From: Parabacteroides faecis
GTDB taxonomy: Bacteria; Bacteroidota; Bacteroidia; Bacteroidales; Tannerellaceae
Assembly: GCF_014647375.1 (NCBI RefSeq)
Contig: NZ_BMPB01000008.1
Coordinates: 1 to 64,000 of the forward strand
Reading direction: 5' to 3'
Length of the DNA: 64,000 nucleotides
Shown piece by piece: positions 1 through 8,954 of the stretch. How positions within the stretch are numbered: the stretch's first letter is position 1; the number at the start of each line of letters is the position of its first letter. The position numbers were made by a program, and so were the translations under genes. The notes under the pieces were generated by a model. The model had not been told where the DNA came from. It ran no database searches and saw only the letters and a list, made by a program, of their open reading frames with translations.

Positions 1-97
1 GATCCCCGACCGATGAGCTTGAAAGAAAAACAGCGCATGACACAGTTTATTTTACGCCCCCCGCCCTCGTGATTCTTTCCCAGGACGCCATGTTTCC
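1..97. other. Left edge, no assignable gene
   Basis: This is the stretch left of the first gene's stop codon. A frame on the plus strand stays open from base 3 to about base 197, but it runs antisense into the thioredoxin gene and has no start in the window, so it could at most be the end of a gene lying to the left. I see no terminator or RNA gene here. Confidence 0.4.
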
Positions 98-1660
98 TTA
101 TTCATTTGTCAACGGTAAGCCTAAAATCTTGAAGCAGGAATCGCAATCACTTTCGATGAAATCGACTGTTTTTGTACCTGCAGGAAGGGGCGGAAAATAG
201 AGTTTAAAGGCCTGTTCTCCTGATTCAGGCATGGTAAAACGTTCGTCCGGTGTAATACCGTCTGCCGATTTAAGTGTGAAGTGTGTACCGTTCTCGGTTT
301 TCAGATAAGTATCTTTGCTGATGCTGACCCAATATCCCGGAGCATTGAACGCCTTCATGTGAAAGACTGTTTCAGTGCCGGTCAGTTCTATTTTATTGAT
401 CTCTACCGTTTCGGTATTACTGGATTTTTCAATAGGAAATTCAATGATCGTCGTATTCCCTTCCTTTTTTACTGACATGACGCGATTAGCCTTGTTTACC
501 CATTTGTTGAGCTTACGTTTGAGCAGACCCTTGCTATATCCGCTCCAGGAATGCAGGATGATCCCTTCGGGTGAGATAATAACATAATGAGGTATTCCTC
601 TGACGTCATATTTAGCTGCCAGTCCGCTCATACCTCCGAAATCATTCAGGTTTACCCACGACATATCTTTTGTTTTGGAAATTTCTTTCCAACCTTTTTC
701 AGTGTCTGTGCTCAGGCTGATAACGGTTACTTTGTCTTTCATGGTTTCGGATATCTCTTTCATTTCCGGTAAAGCCATCATACAAGGACCGCAACCGCGG
801 CTCCAGAAATCGATCAGGAGGTATTTCCCTTTGTAATCCGCAAGATGATGTACATTTCCTTCCAAATCATACAGGTCAGCATCGGCCATTTCATCGCCGG
901 TTTTGACTGTAACAGGCGGATATAAATAGACGGAAATCTCTTTGCCTACTGCTGATTGTTTCTCGTCATTGGAGAGTTTTTCATACAGGGCGAATACTTC
1001 TTTTTTGTACGGAAAATCTTTCATATATTTCATTTCCATACTTAATCCCCGTAATTTATCCATCCAAATCGTTTCTACAGGAGTTTGCTGCATAATACCA
1101 ATCTCTTTTTTAGAGATAATGTGTCTTACTGAATCCTGTTTTTTTTCTACTTCGGCCATTTCTTTTTTCAGTTTGTCACTGTCTTCCGCAGAAAGATTTC
1201 CGGATCGTAGAAGAGAAATTTTCTTCATTCTTTCAATGGATAATTCCTGGTCCAGGTTGGTTTCGTCGAATGTCGCCTGCTTATATCGGTTCAGTATTTG
1301 TTGTTCCTTGATATTACTGGATACATCCCAGGTGCGTAGCAGTTTATTATTGCCGCTTACAGTACAGACAGCATTCGGAGCCACCCATACATCCAGCCAG
1401 GTATTAGAGAAATCTTTATCTCTTGCCATAAGCATTACTGCTTCCGGTTTATCTTCCGCTGTTTTCTCCCTAAAACAGAAAGATTCATTAAATACAGTGT
1501 CCTGAGCGATCGAACTCATGACCTGTCCGTCACTTCGAAAGAGCATTATCACGGTACTGTCTTTTAGTCCGGTTACTGTCCCTTTTATTGTAAACTCGTT
1601 TTGTGCTTGTGCGGATACCGCAAAGATGAGCGATATACCTGCAAAAAGTGCTTTTACCAT
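98..1660 (-). CDS. TlpA-family thiol-disulfide oxidoreductase with N-terminal DUF4369-like domain
   Basis: Predicted envelope protein of 520 residues. A signal peptide (about residues 1-19, ending AQAQ) is followed by a beta-rich DUF4369-like domain (23-120), a charged, probably helical stretch (130-190), and a thioredoxin/AhpC-TSA fold with the redox motif CGPC near residue 290. About 130 residues follow the thioredoxin fold and I cannot assign them. Family members reduce or isomerise disulfides in the periplasm; Bacteroidetes carry many paralogues with unknown clients, so the substrate is open. The start is the ATG directly before the hydrophobic leader. It stands alone, with ygiQ upstream on the same strand. 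A second TlpA-like gene lies at 58005-59465 with a different N-terminal part. Confidence 0.85.
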   Translation of the reverse strand: MVKALFAGISLIFAVSAQAQNEFTIKGTVTGLKDSTVIMLFRSDGQVMSSIAQDTVFNESFCFREKTAEDKPEAVMLMARDKDFSNTWLDVWVAPNAVCTVSGNNKLLRTWDVSSNIKEQQILNRYKQATFDETNLDQELSIERMKKISLLRSGNLSAEDSDKLKKEMAEVEKKQDSVRHIISKKEIGIMQQTPVETIWMDKLRGLSMEMKYMKDFPYKKEVFALYEKLSNDEKQSAVGKEISVYLYPPVTVKTGDEMADADLYDLEGNVHHLADYKGKYLLIDFWSRGCGPCMMALPEMKEISETMKDKVTVISLSTDTEKGWKEISKTKDMSWVNLNDFGGMSGLAAKYDVRGIPHYVIISPEGIILHSWSGYSKGLLKRKLNKWVNKANRVMSVKKEGNTTIIEFPIEKSSNTETVEINKIELTGTETVFHMKAFNAPGYWVSISKDTYLKTENGTHFTLKSADGITPDERFTMPESGEQAFKLYFPPLPAGTKTVDFIESDCDSCFKILGLPLTNE

Positions 1661-1735
1661 GTTTGTATGAATTAAGTAAATGCAATATTACGAATATTTC
1701 GTAATAAACAAGCAGGGTGACCGGAATATTATCGC

Positions 1736-3550
1736 TTAACGCCCGAATAATTTATTGAGCAGGTCTTTTTTACCTATTTTCTGCAATGCCTGTGTGATTT
1801 GCCGGCGAAATTCAGGTTTATACCAGAAGAAGAATTGGCGCTGTGCCAGTTTTTGTTCTTTTGTACGGGCTGTATAAACTTTTTCCAATGTATAAGGGTG
1901 GTAACCTGTGTAATACATTTCAGTAGCCAGTGTCATTGGTGTAGGAGTGAAGTCCTGTACCTGCTCCAATTGGAAATGTAGTTTTTTGGTTTCGATAGCC
2001 AGTTTTGCCATATCTTCTTCCGTACATCCCGGATGACTGGAAATGAAATAAGGAATTAACTGTTGGTTTAGTCCGTATTGTTTATTGACACGGTCGAATA
2101 TCTTCTTGAATTGCCCGAATTGATCGAAGGAAGGTTTACGCATCATTTTCAGAACATTATCTTCTGTATGTTCGGGAGCAACCTTTAAACGACCGGACAC
2201 ATGTCGGGCAATCAACTCTTCTGTATAACTTTGTGCCGACTTATTCACGATTTCATCGTCATAGCGGTGCAGAAGCAGATCGTAACGCACACCACTACCG
2301 ATAAACGATCTTTTGATGCCGGGCATACTGTCTACTGCTTTGTAAATATCGAGTAACGGCGTATGATCTGCATTCAGATTCCTGCAAACGACAGGAGAGA
2401 TACAGGAAGGTTTTTTACATTTGGCGCAGATACTCTGATCTTTGCCTCTCATCTTATACATATTGGCCGAAGGACCTCCCAGGTCGCTGAGATTTCCTTT
2501 GAAATCGGGCATTTCCGTAATAGCCTTCACCTCTTTCAGGATAGATTCTTTACTGCGGGAAGCTATAAACTTTCCCTGATGTGCAGAAATTGTACAAAAT
2601 GAACATCCTCCGAAACATCCCCGGTGCAGATTGACAGAGAACCTGATCATTTCGAATGCCGGTATCACTTTCCCTTTGTACTTCGGATGGGGTAATCTTG
2701 TATAGGGCAGATCAAACGAAGCATCTACCTCTGCTTCCGTCATGGGAGGGAAAGGCGGATTGACTACGATAGTTTGTTTTCCAACCTGCTGAAGGATACG
2801 TGACGCATTATATTTGTTTGACTCTTCTTCGATATGGCGGAAGTTTTTAGCCTGTTTCAATTTATCCCGCAAACATTCTTCATGCGAAAAGAGTACGATG
2901 TCATCGGTGCTTTTCTCCACCTTATCAGCCAAATAAGCTGTCTGGCGAATGTCTTTTAATTCATGAAAAGGTTTTCCTGCCTGCAGCTGCGTAATTAATT
3001 CTTTGAGGGGTAATTCCCCCATACCATAAATAAGGAGATCGGCAGGGCTGTCGACTAAAATACCCGGACGTAGTTTATCCTGCCAATAATCGTAATGAGT
3101 CAACCGGCGTAAAGAAGCCTCTATTCCGCCGAGTACGACAGGTACATCCGGATAGAGTTCCTTTAAGATTTTAGTATAGACAATACTGGGATAATCGGGG
3201 CGCATACCGGCACGGCGGTCCGGCGTATAGGCATCGTCGCTGCGTAAACGTTTATTGGCTGTGTAATGGTTGATCATTGAATCCATCGCTCCCGGTGAAA
3301 CACCGAAGAAGAGCCGGGGAATTCCCAGCTTCTTAAAATCACGATAATCCCCTCGCCAGTCCGGTTGTGGAACGATAGCCACCCGGAGTCCCATAGCTTC
3401 CAGAGTACGTCCGATAACGGCAGCACCAAACGAAGGATGATCCACATAGGCATCCCCGCTAAAAAGAATTACATCTATATAATCCCATCCACGTGCTTCG
3501 ACTTCCTTCTTAGTGGTGGGCAACCATGCTTCCGGTCTGAATGTTTTCAT
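1736..3550 (-). CDS. ygiQ: YgiQ family radical SAM protein (UPF0313)
   Basis: A 604-residue cytosolic radical SAM enzyme. The cluster-binding motif CxxxCxxC is seen as CFGGCSFC at about residues 311-318, preceded by HRG, with a B12-binding-like N-terminal half (residues 1-250) and a C-terminal DUF3362-type region. Cysteines at about 370-390 (CAKCKKPSC) could bind a second metal centre. Length matches the YgiQ family, whose reaction is not established. It is divergent from the mdh-like gene. A -7 promoter box lies only 4 bp from the ATG, so the transcript may be leaderless. Confidence 0.93.
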   Translation of the reverse strand: MKTFRPEAWLPTTKKEVEARGWDYIDVILFSGDAYVDHPSFGAAVIGRTLEAMGLRVAIVPQPDWRGDYRDFKKLGIPRLFFGVSPGAMDSMINHYTANKRLRSDDAYTPDRRAGMRPDYPSIVYTKILKELYPDVPVVLGGIEASLRRLTHYDYWQDKLRPGILVDSPADLLIYGMGELPLKELITQLQAGKPFHELKDIRQTAYLADKVEKSTDDIVLFSHEECLRDKLKQAKNFRHIEEESNKYNASRILQQVGKQTIVVNPPFPPMTEAEVDASFDLPYTRLPHPKYKGKVIPAFEMIRFSVNLHRGCFGGCSFCTISAHQGKFIASRSKESILKEVKAITEMPDFKGNLSDLGGPSANMYKMRGKDQSICAKCKKPSCISPVVCRNLNADHTPLLDIYKAVDSMPGIKRSFIGSGVRYDLLLHRYDDEIVNKSAQSYTEELIARHVSGRLKVAPEHTEDNVLKMMRKPSFDQFGQFKKIFDRVNKQYGLNQQLIPYFISSHPGCTEEDMAKLAIETKKLHFQLEQVQDFTPTPMTLATEMYYTGYHPYTLEKVYTARTKEQKLAQRQFFFWYKPEFRRQITQALQKIGKKDLLNKLFGR

Positions 3551-3554
3551 GCTG

Positions 3555-3562
3555 CAAAGGTA
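3555..3562 (-). promoter_or_regulatory. Bacteroidetes -7 box for ygiQ
   Basis: TACCTTTG on the minus strand matches the TAnnTTTG consensus. It ends 4 bp before the ygiQ ATG, so transcription would begin at or inside the start codon. Confidence 0.5.
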
Positions 3563-3608
3563 GGAATTTGAGCTATAACTTCAGCTTATAGGGGATAGAA
3601 TTTAATGA

Positions 3609-3640
3609 TTGGCGTATTAAAAAAGGATGCTTTACCTTTG
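3609..3640 (+). promoter_or_regulatory. Sigma-AB type promoter for the malate dehydrogenase gene
   Basis: TTGG at 3609-3612, then 20 bp, then TACCTTTG at 3633-3640, a good match to the Bacteroidetes -33/-7 promoter (TTTG, N19-21, TAnnTTTG). It implies a 5' leader of roughly 85 nt before the ATG at 3733. Confidence 0.65.
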
Positions 3641-3732
3641 TAACCGAAAAGAAAAATACAAGCGAAACAGCAAACATTATCAATAAGATATGTGTTCTCT
3701 TAGCAAACATAATTATTAAAAAGTAATACAGT

Positions 3733-4734
3733 ATGAAAGCATTAACAGACGAAAAGCTCACTATCGTAGGTGCAGCAGGTATGATCGGTTCTAACATGGC
3801 CCAGACAGCTTTAATGATGGGGTTAACCTCTAATATTTGTCTTTATGATCCTTTTGCTCCGGCTTTGGAAGGTGTTGCCGAAGAAATGTTCCAGTCCGGA
3901 TTTGAATATGCCAATATTACTTATACGTCTGATATCAGCGAAGCATTAAGAGGCGCTAAGTATGTCGTTTCATCCGGTGGTGCAGCCCGTAAAGCAGGTA
4001 TGACCCGTGAAGACTTGCTGAAAGGGAATGCCGAGATCGCTGCCCAGTTCGGAAAAGATATTCGTTCTTATTGTCCCGATGTAAAACATGTAGTAGTGAT
4101 CTTTAACCCGGCCGATATTACCGGATTGATCACGCTGTTATATTCCGGACTGAAACCATCACAGGTGAGTACATTGGCTGCATTGGACAGTACACGACTG
4201 CAAACAGCATTAGCACAGCATTTCGGTATCCGTCAGAACCTGGTAAAAGGTTGTCGTACATATGGAGGACATGGCGAGCAGATGGCTGTTTTTGCTTCTA
4301 CTGCCACGGTAGACGGAAAACCGTTACTGGATCTGATCGGTACACCGGAACTGACGGACGAACAATGGGAAGATCTGAAAGTTAAAGTAATACAAGGTGG
4401 AAAACGTATCATCGAACTTCGCGGCCGCTCTTCTTTCCAGAGTCCGTCTTATCTGTCTATCGAAATGATCCGTGCAGCTATGGGAGGTGAAGCATTCCGC
4501 TGGCCTGCCGGCACTTATGTTCATACCGGTAAATTCGACCATATCATGATGGCTATGGAAACTGAAATTACCAAAGACGGTATCTTCTATAAAGAGGTAG
4601 AGGGAACGGCTAAAGAAAATGCCGAACTGACAGAAAGTTACGTACACTTGAGTAAACTGCGTGACGAAGTAATCGGCATGGGGATTATTCCGGAAATTCA
4701 TTTGTGGCATACATTGAATCCCCACATGAAATAA
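3733..4734 (+). CDS. mdh: Malate/lactate-type dehydrogenase (annotated family: malate dehydrogenase)
   Basis: A 333-residue NAD-dependent 2-hydroxyacid dehydrogenase, expected to interconvert malate and oxaloacetate in the cytosol, which in this lineage feeds the reductive branch toward fumarate and succinate. Visible: the Rossmann motif GAAGMIG near residue 13, an Arg-rich substrate loop (GGAARKAGMTR, about 80-90), NPAD (about 126) for the catalytic Asp, and the catalytic His in GGHGEQM (about 178). Most malate dehydrogenases have Asp where this one has Glu after GGHG. Substrate choice within the LDH/MDH family is inferred from the family label, not proved by sequence. Single gene with its own promoter and a shared downstream terminator. 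Confidence 0.88.
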   Translation: MKALTDEKLTIVGAAGMIGSNMAQTALMMGLTSNICLYDPFAPALEGVAEEMFQSGFEYANITYTSDISEALRGAKYVVSSGGAARKAGMTREDLLKGNAEIAAQFGKDIRSYCPDVKHVVVIFNPADITGLITLLYSGLKPSQVSTLAALDSTRLQTALAQHFGIRQNLVKGCRTYGGHGEQMAVFASTATVDGKPLLDLIGTPELTDEQWEDLKVKVIQGGKRIIELRGRSSFQSPSYLSIEMIRAAMGGEAFRWPAGTYVHTGKFDHIMMAMETEITKDGIFYKEVEGTAKENAELTESYVHLSKLRDEVIGMGIIPEIHLWHTLNPHMK

Positions 4735-4763
4735 GCTGTTTCTTTAATGATATATATGCGAAG

Positions 4764-4793
4764 AAGGGAGTGACCGGTCATCGGCACTCCCTT
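4764..4793. terminator. Bidirectional terminator between mdh and the S9 peptidase
   Basis: Stem AAGGGAGTG (4764-4772) with CACTCCCTT (4785-4793) and a 12-nt loop, followed by T-rich sequence on the plus strand. It lies between two convergent genes and could serve both. Confidence 0.7.
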
Positions 4794-4814
4794 TCTTTAT
4801 ATAATGGAAAATGT

Positions 4815-7307
4815 TTATAAAGTTCTTTCCGGATACATCGCATCCCACCATTCCGGTTCGTCTTTCAACCATTTGGCAAACCAGGCAAAGATTGTATTTT
4901 GCCATTCCAGACGTTTCTTATAATCAGCCACTCCGTGGTTCTCGCCATCTACCTGAACGAACTCCACTGTTCTGCCAAGCAGTTTCAAGGCAAGGAACAT
5001 TTGGATACTTTCTCCGATCGGAACATTTGTATCGGCATTTCCATGCAATAATAATAACGGTGTCTTGATCTTATCGGCATTGAATAACGGACTGTGTTTG
5101 GTAAAGAATTCCGGATTGTTCCATGGGTAAGTACCCGTATTGGCTACCGAACAATAACCATAACCCCAATATCCTTCTCCCCAATAACTACTCAGGGCGC
5201 TGATACCTGCATGGCTGACTGCGGCTGCAAACAGATCTGTGCGTGTTTGAAGATATTGAGTCATGAAACCACCGTAGCTGGCACCTGCACAACCGATCTT
5301 CTTCGGGTTTACGAAAGGGTGTTCTTTACAGAACAGTTCCGTACCACGGATGATTTCGTCGGCAGTCGGTTCTCCCCATGCATTCACATGACGGGCGGCG
5401 AACTCTTGTCCGAATCCGGTCGTACCACTAGGATTAAGGGTATAGACAACATATCCCAGAGCGGCATACATGTGCATGGAATAGCTGAACTCCAACGCAC
5501 GGTTCGTCGGTGAAGTTCCTCCGTAATAATAGACGATCATCGGATATTTTTTATCCGGATCGAAGTTAGGTGGCAGGTAGTAACGCCCCTGTATGGTCGT
5601 TCCGTCTTCAGCCGTGAAGTTCCAGTCATGTACCTCTCCAAGTTTCACATCCCGTAGTTTTTCGGCCGACAGGTCATATATCAACCGGCTTTTCCCGTTT
5701 TTCAGGTCATAAGCATACAAACGGTTTGCATTAGAAACGCTCTGTCCGTAATAATACATCACAGGAGCGGTTTCTGCCAGAGAATAGTTATAAACTACAT
5801 CTTCGGATGTATTGATCTGTTTGATCTTTCCGTTTGCCGGGTTACAGGTATAGATACGTTGGTAATCCTGATCTTCTGTCATCATGTAGATCAGGCCATC
5901 ATATTTATTCCAAAGGGCACCTGTGACATTCGGATTGAAGTCTTTAGTCAATGCAGTCGCTTTCCGTGTAACCGGATCGTATAGGAATAACTGGCCGTCA
6001 TATGTGTTGGACATCTGCCCTTCTTTGATGTTCAGGCCTATTCCGCCGAAAGCATCACCCGAGCCGCTGACCAGTAATGTTTTTCCATCGGGAGAGAAGG
6101 TTCCGCCGTTTACATATTTGGCATGTTCCCAAAGCGTATCGACTGCCATCGTCTGCAAATCGAGTTTATATAATGAGTTGCGTGAATGAGGCAGAGAGGT
6201 ATAATCTTGCTCACTGGTACTGAACAACATGTAACGGCTGTCCGGACTAACGTCATTAATATATGTACTGTTATGGCCGAAAGTCAGTTGTTCATATAAT
6301 CCCGATTGCAGATCATATCGCCAGATAAAATAACGGTTACGGAATCCCGGCAGGCGGTCATTCGGTTCCAGAATACGGAGCATATCGGGACCATCCTTCG
6401 GGCCTTCTTCCTGTACGGTGAAAAGGAGTGTTTTTTCATCGGGAGTGAAGTTGAAACTTCCTTCCGGCAGATTCATTGCCAGCACTTCTTCCTGCATCGT
6501 TGCCGGATCGACCGTTACCAACTCTTTCCCATTGAACCCGGTACGTGTAAAATACATCTTGCTGCTGGTGGGCATCCAGCTTGCATTCATGATAAAACCT
6601 TTATCCTGTAACAAAATACGTCCGCTGGCGGCATCGCGTAACTGTGCATACGATTCACTTTTCCCTCCTTCCAGGCGCGTATAGTATTTTACCAACACAT
6701 ATTTACCGTTGGGGGAGACACTGGCTCCGCGGAAGTTTGTCCCTTCCAGTATGTCGCGGGAAGTATACCGTTTCTCAGGATTCAGTGAAGCAACAACTTT
6801 TGCTTTCTTGTCACTTTTATAAACTGCTTTCAACGTTGGAGGACAGGTATCGTTGTCGGCAGTCAGGTATTTTACTACTACTTCATACCGATGCGGTTCC
6901 ATCTCCAGTTCGGAGGTTGCATTTACTTTCTTGTTGTTTACATACACGTCGAATGATCCCGGACCGGAAACTTCCAATGTCCCTTTGGTATACTGGTCGC
7001 TGTTCAGGTAAAAAGAAAAGAAATGCAAGGCATATCCTTTTGGAGGTGCATCGAAACTGATCATTCCGGCGGTATCGGCATTCAGAACAGTTGCATTTGC
7101 CAATGCCCGGTCGAAGGGAACAGTTGAGTTCAACAGATTCTTGATTTCAAAGGGTTTTCCATTGACATTCAGGCTGTCTGCCATGATCGGTTTGTTCACC
7201 GGAACAGGACCGGCATGCAGGAATTGCATTACTTTTACATCCTCTGCCGCCTGTAAGGTAAAAGCAGATACAAGTAATACAGATAATAAGCTGGTACATT
7301 TATTCAT
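4815..7307 (-). CDS. Secreted S9 family serine peptidase (prolyl oligopeptidase/DPP-like)
   Basis: An 830-residue secreted peptidase. Start chosen at the ATG encoding MNKC, directly before a signal peptide ending LQAAE; an upstream in-frame start would overlap the methyltransferase gene. The order is signal peptide, a 150-residue beta-rich domain, a WD40/TolB-like propeller (about 200-560), and a C-terminal alpha/beta hydrolase. The triad is visible: Ser in GASYGGF (about 676), Asp in HGNADTNVP (about 758) and His in GENHG (about 790). S9 enzymes cleave short peptides, often after proline, and here probably in the periplasm for peptide scavenging. Cleavage preference is not readable from the sequence. 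Confidence 0.9.
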   Translation of the reverse strand: MNKCTSLLSVLLVSAFTLQAAEDVKVMQFLHAGPVPVNKPIMADSLNVNGKPFEIKNLLNSTVPFDRALANATVLNADTAGMISFDAPPKGYALHFFSFYLNSDQYTKGTLEVSGPGSFDVYVNNKKVNATSELEMEPHRYEVVVKYLTADNDTCPPTLKAVYKSDKKAKVVASLNPEKRYTSRDILEGTNFRGASVSPNGKYVLVKYYTRLEGGKSESYAQLRDAASGRILLQDKGFIMNASWMPTSSKMYFTRTGFNGKELVTVDPATMQEEVLAMNLPEGSFNFTPDEKTLLFTVQEEGPKDGPDMLRILEPNDRLPGFRNRYFIWRYDLQSGLYEQLTFGHNSTYINDVSPDSRYMLFSTSEQDYTSLPHSRNSLYKLDLQTMAVDTLWEHAKYVNGGTFSPDGKTLLVSGSGDAFGGIGLNIKEGQMSNTYDGQLFLYDPVTRKATALTKDFNPNVTGALWNKYDGLIYMMTEDQDYQRIYTCNPANGKIKQINTSEDVVYNYSLAETAPVMYYYGQSVSNANRLYAYDLKNGKSRLIYDLSAEKLRDVKLGEVHDWNFTAEDGTTIQGRYYLPPNFDPDKKYPMIVYYYGGTSPTNRALEFSYSMHMYAALGYVVYTLNPSGTTGFGQEFAARHVNAWGEPTADEIIRGTELFCKEHPFVNPKKIGCAGASYGGFMTQYLQTRTDLFAAAVSHAGISALSSYWGEGYWGYGYCSVANTGTYPWNNPEFFTKHSPLFNADKIKTPLLLLHGNADTNVPIGESIQMFLALKLLGRTVEFVQVDGENHGVADYKKRLEWQNTIFAWFAKWLKDEPEWWDAMYPERTL

Positions 7308-7323
7308 GTTATATTTGTATTTA

Positions 7324-7899
7324 TTAGTTTCGGATTCCGCTGACCATATAAAGCTGGTCGCTGTCTTCCATCGCATCGATATGGAAATAAGGTTCCATCA
7401 GGGCGGCAACTTCCCGGGCGGGAGGTAGTCCGAACGATATCCTGTTGGCTTGTTTGTTATGATGACCGTTTATATTTTCCCTTCCCTCACTGTGACAGAT
7501 CACAAGTTCGCCTCCCGGCACAAGCAGGTTTGCCAGATGATCGATCACCTGATCCGGATATTCGAAATGGGGAAATACGCTATATGCTATGATATAATCG
7601 AATTTTTCATCTTTCAGGTCCATAATATCCATACAACGAAAATCCACGATCGGTGTGGCATATTTCCTGCGTGCCTCTTCGATCATTCGGGGAGACAGGT
7701 CGATACCTGTGATGTGAACAGGGGCATAGGTCAGCAGATACTGTTCCAGTATGCCCGTTCCGCATCCTACATCGAGTATACGAAGTCCTTTATGCAGAGT
7801 GGTCTGTTCCAGTATATAATTGATCTTTTCCGGTGCATGGAAACAAAGTTCGTCCCAGCGGTCGGCCAAAGCATCGAAGAAATCGGCTATAACAGTCAT
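7324..7899 (-). CDS. Class I SAM-dependent methyltransferase
   Basis: A 191-residue methyltransferase with the SAM-binding motif LDVGCGTG (residues 41-48) and an acidic residue at the end of strand 2 (GIDLSPRM). Small cytosolic methyltransferases of this kind act on varied small molecules and the substrate cannot be told. Its ATG overlaps the ispE stop codon by 4 bp (ATGA), so it is translationally coupled to ispE and cotranscribed. The S9 peptidase gene begins 16 bp beyond its end. Confidence 0.85.
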   Translation of the reverse strand: MTVIADFFDALADRWDELCFHAPEKINYILEQTTLHKGLRILDVGCGTGILEQYLLTYAPVHITGIDLSPRMIEEARRKYATPIVDFRCMDIMDLKDEKFDYIIAYSVFPHFEYPDQVIDHLANLLVPGGELVICHSEGRENINGHHNKQANRISFGLPPAREVAALMEPYFHIDAMEDSDQLYMVSGIRN

Positions 7900-8705
7900 G
7901 GTAATTGTCCCTCCCAGACAAAGCTATCGCTAAATTGATTTTTTAACTGTGTCGGAGCTTCAAACAATCCGAAAACGGAGGAACCGGAACCGGACATAGA
8001 GGCATAAACGGCACCAGCCTTGTAAAGTGCCTCTTTGATCTGCCCGATGACCGGATGTTTGGTGAATACGCTTTGCTCAAAGTCATTTATCATTAACTTT
8101 TTCCATTCGGAAACGGGTCTGTTGACAACCTCTTTTAACGACAGGACAGGTGCAGCCGGTGTCACCAACGAATAGGCTTCAGGAGTGGAGACCGCTACGT
8201 CAGGTTTTATCAGGCAGAGGTGATAACCTTTCAGTGACAGTTCAACCGGTTCAAAAATATTCCCTGTCCCAGTAGCAAAGACGGGTATATTGCGGATAAA
8301 GAAAGGACAGTCGGCACCGATAGTTGCCGCTATCTTTTCCAATTCATCGTTTTGTATGTTCAATTTACAAAAATCGTTCAGTAATTTCAGCATGAAAGCT
8401 GCATCAGCTGATCCGCCGCCTAATCCGGCACCAAAAGGGATCGCTTTCAGTAAATGAATCTCCAAAGGTGGTACCTCGTAGTATGTTTTAAGCAGATTAA
8501 GTGCTTTTATCACCAGATTCTTTTCGATAGGGGCATCTACTTGTATGCCGGTTTGGGTGAAAGAGAGCTTTTCTGCATTTACTATTTCAAGCGCGTCTTT
8601 CACGGGTATTGGATAGAATACAGTTTCAATATTATGATAACCGTCCGGTCGCTTGCTGACGACATTCAGACCCAGGTTTATTTTGGCATTAGGAAAACAA
8701 ATCAT
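7896..8705 (-). CDS. ispE: 4-diphosphocytidyl-2-C-methyl-D-erythritol kinase
   Basis: GHMP kinase of 269 residues that phosphorylates CDP-methylerythritol with ATP in the MEP isoprenoid pathway, which supplies precursors for undecaprenyl carriers and the menaquinone side chain. Visible: the N-terminal AKINLGLNV motif with the catalytic Lys, the ATP loop PFGAGLGGGSADAA (about 90-103), and the C-terminal GSGSSVFG motif (about 240). Length is typical, slightly short. First gene of a two-gene unit with the downstream methyltransferase. Confidence 0.95.
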   Translation of the reverse strand: MICFPNAKINLGLNVVSKRPDGYHNIETVFYPIPVKDALEIVNAEKLSFTQTGIQVDAPIEKNLVIKALNLLKTYYEVPPLEIHLLKAIPFGAGLGGGSADAAFMLKLLNDFCKLNIQNDELEKIAATIGADCPFFIRNIPVFATGTGNIFEPVELSLKGYHLCLIKPDVAVSTPEAYSLVTPAAPVLSLKEVVNRPVSEWKKLMINDFEQSVFTKHPVIGQIKEALYKAGAVYASMSGSGSSVFGLFEAPTQLKNQFSDSFVWEGQLP

Positions 8706-8727
8706 AGATAGATTTTTTTAATTATGT

Positions 8728-8739
8728 TTTGTAGACAAA
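8728..8739. repeat. 12-bp palindrome TTTGTAGACAAA upstream of ispE
   Basis: Perfect palindrome apart from its 2-bp centre, 22 bp upstream of the ispE ATG. The same 12-bp sequence, read on the other strand, occurs at 48505-48516. Possible operator; no protein can be named. Confidence 0.35.
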
Positions 8740-8954
8740 CGTAAACAAAATAATCTTTATAAGCAAGCTGTATATCGTGGTAAATTATTACTTTATATAT
8801 TGTAGTTCAAAACTTTTTCATAGATCTGTAATATCCGGTTGAAATGATTAGGTATTGTAAGGTTACTTTTGAAGAATGAGGAAAGACTGATTTTACGGAA
8901 ATATTGATTATCTTCGCCGCGTGTTAATTTAATTCCAATCGAAAATTCAAGAAA

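Noticed and set aside
3573-3797. Minus-strand frame of 74 codons over the mdh promoter
   Set aside because: It runs antisense into mdh, covers a good promoter, and has no plausible protein features.
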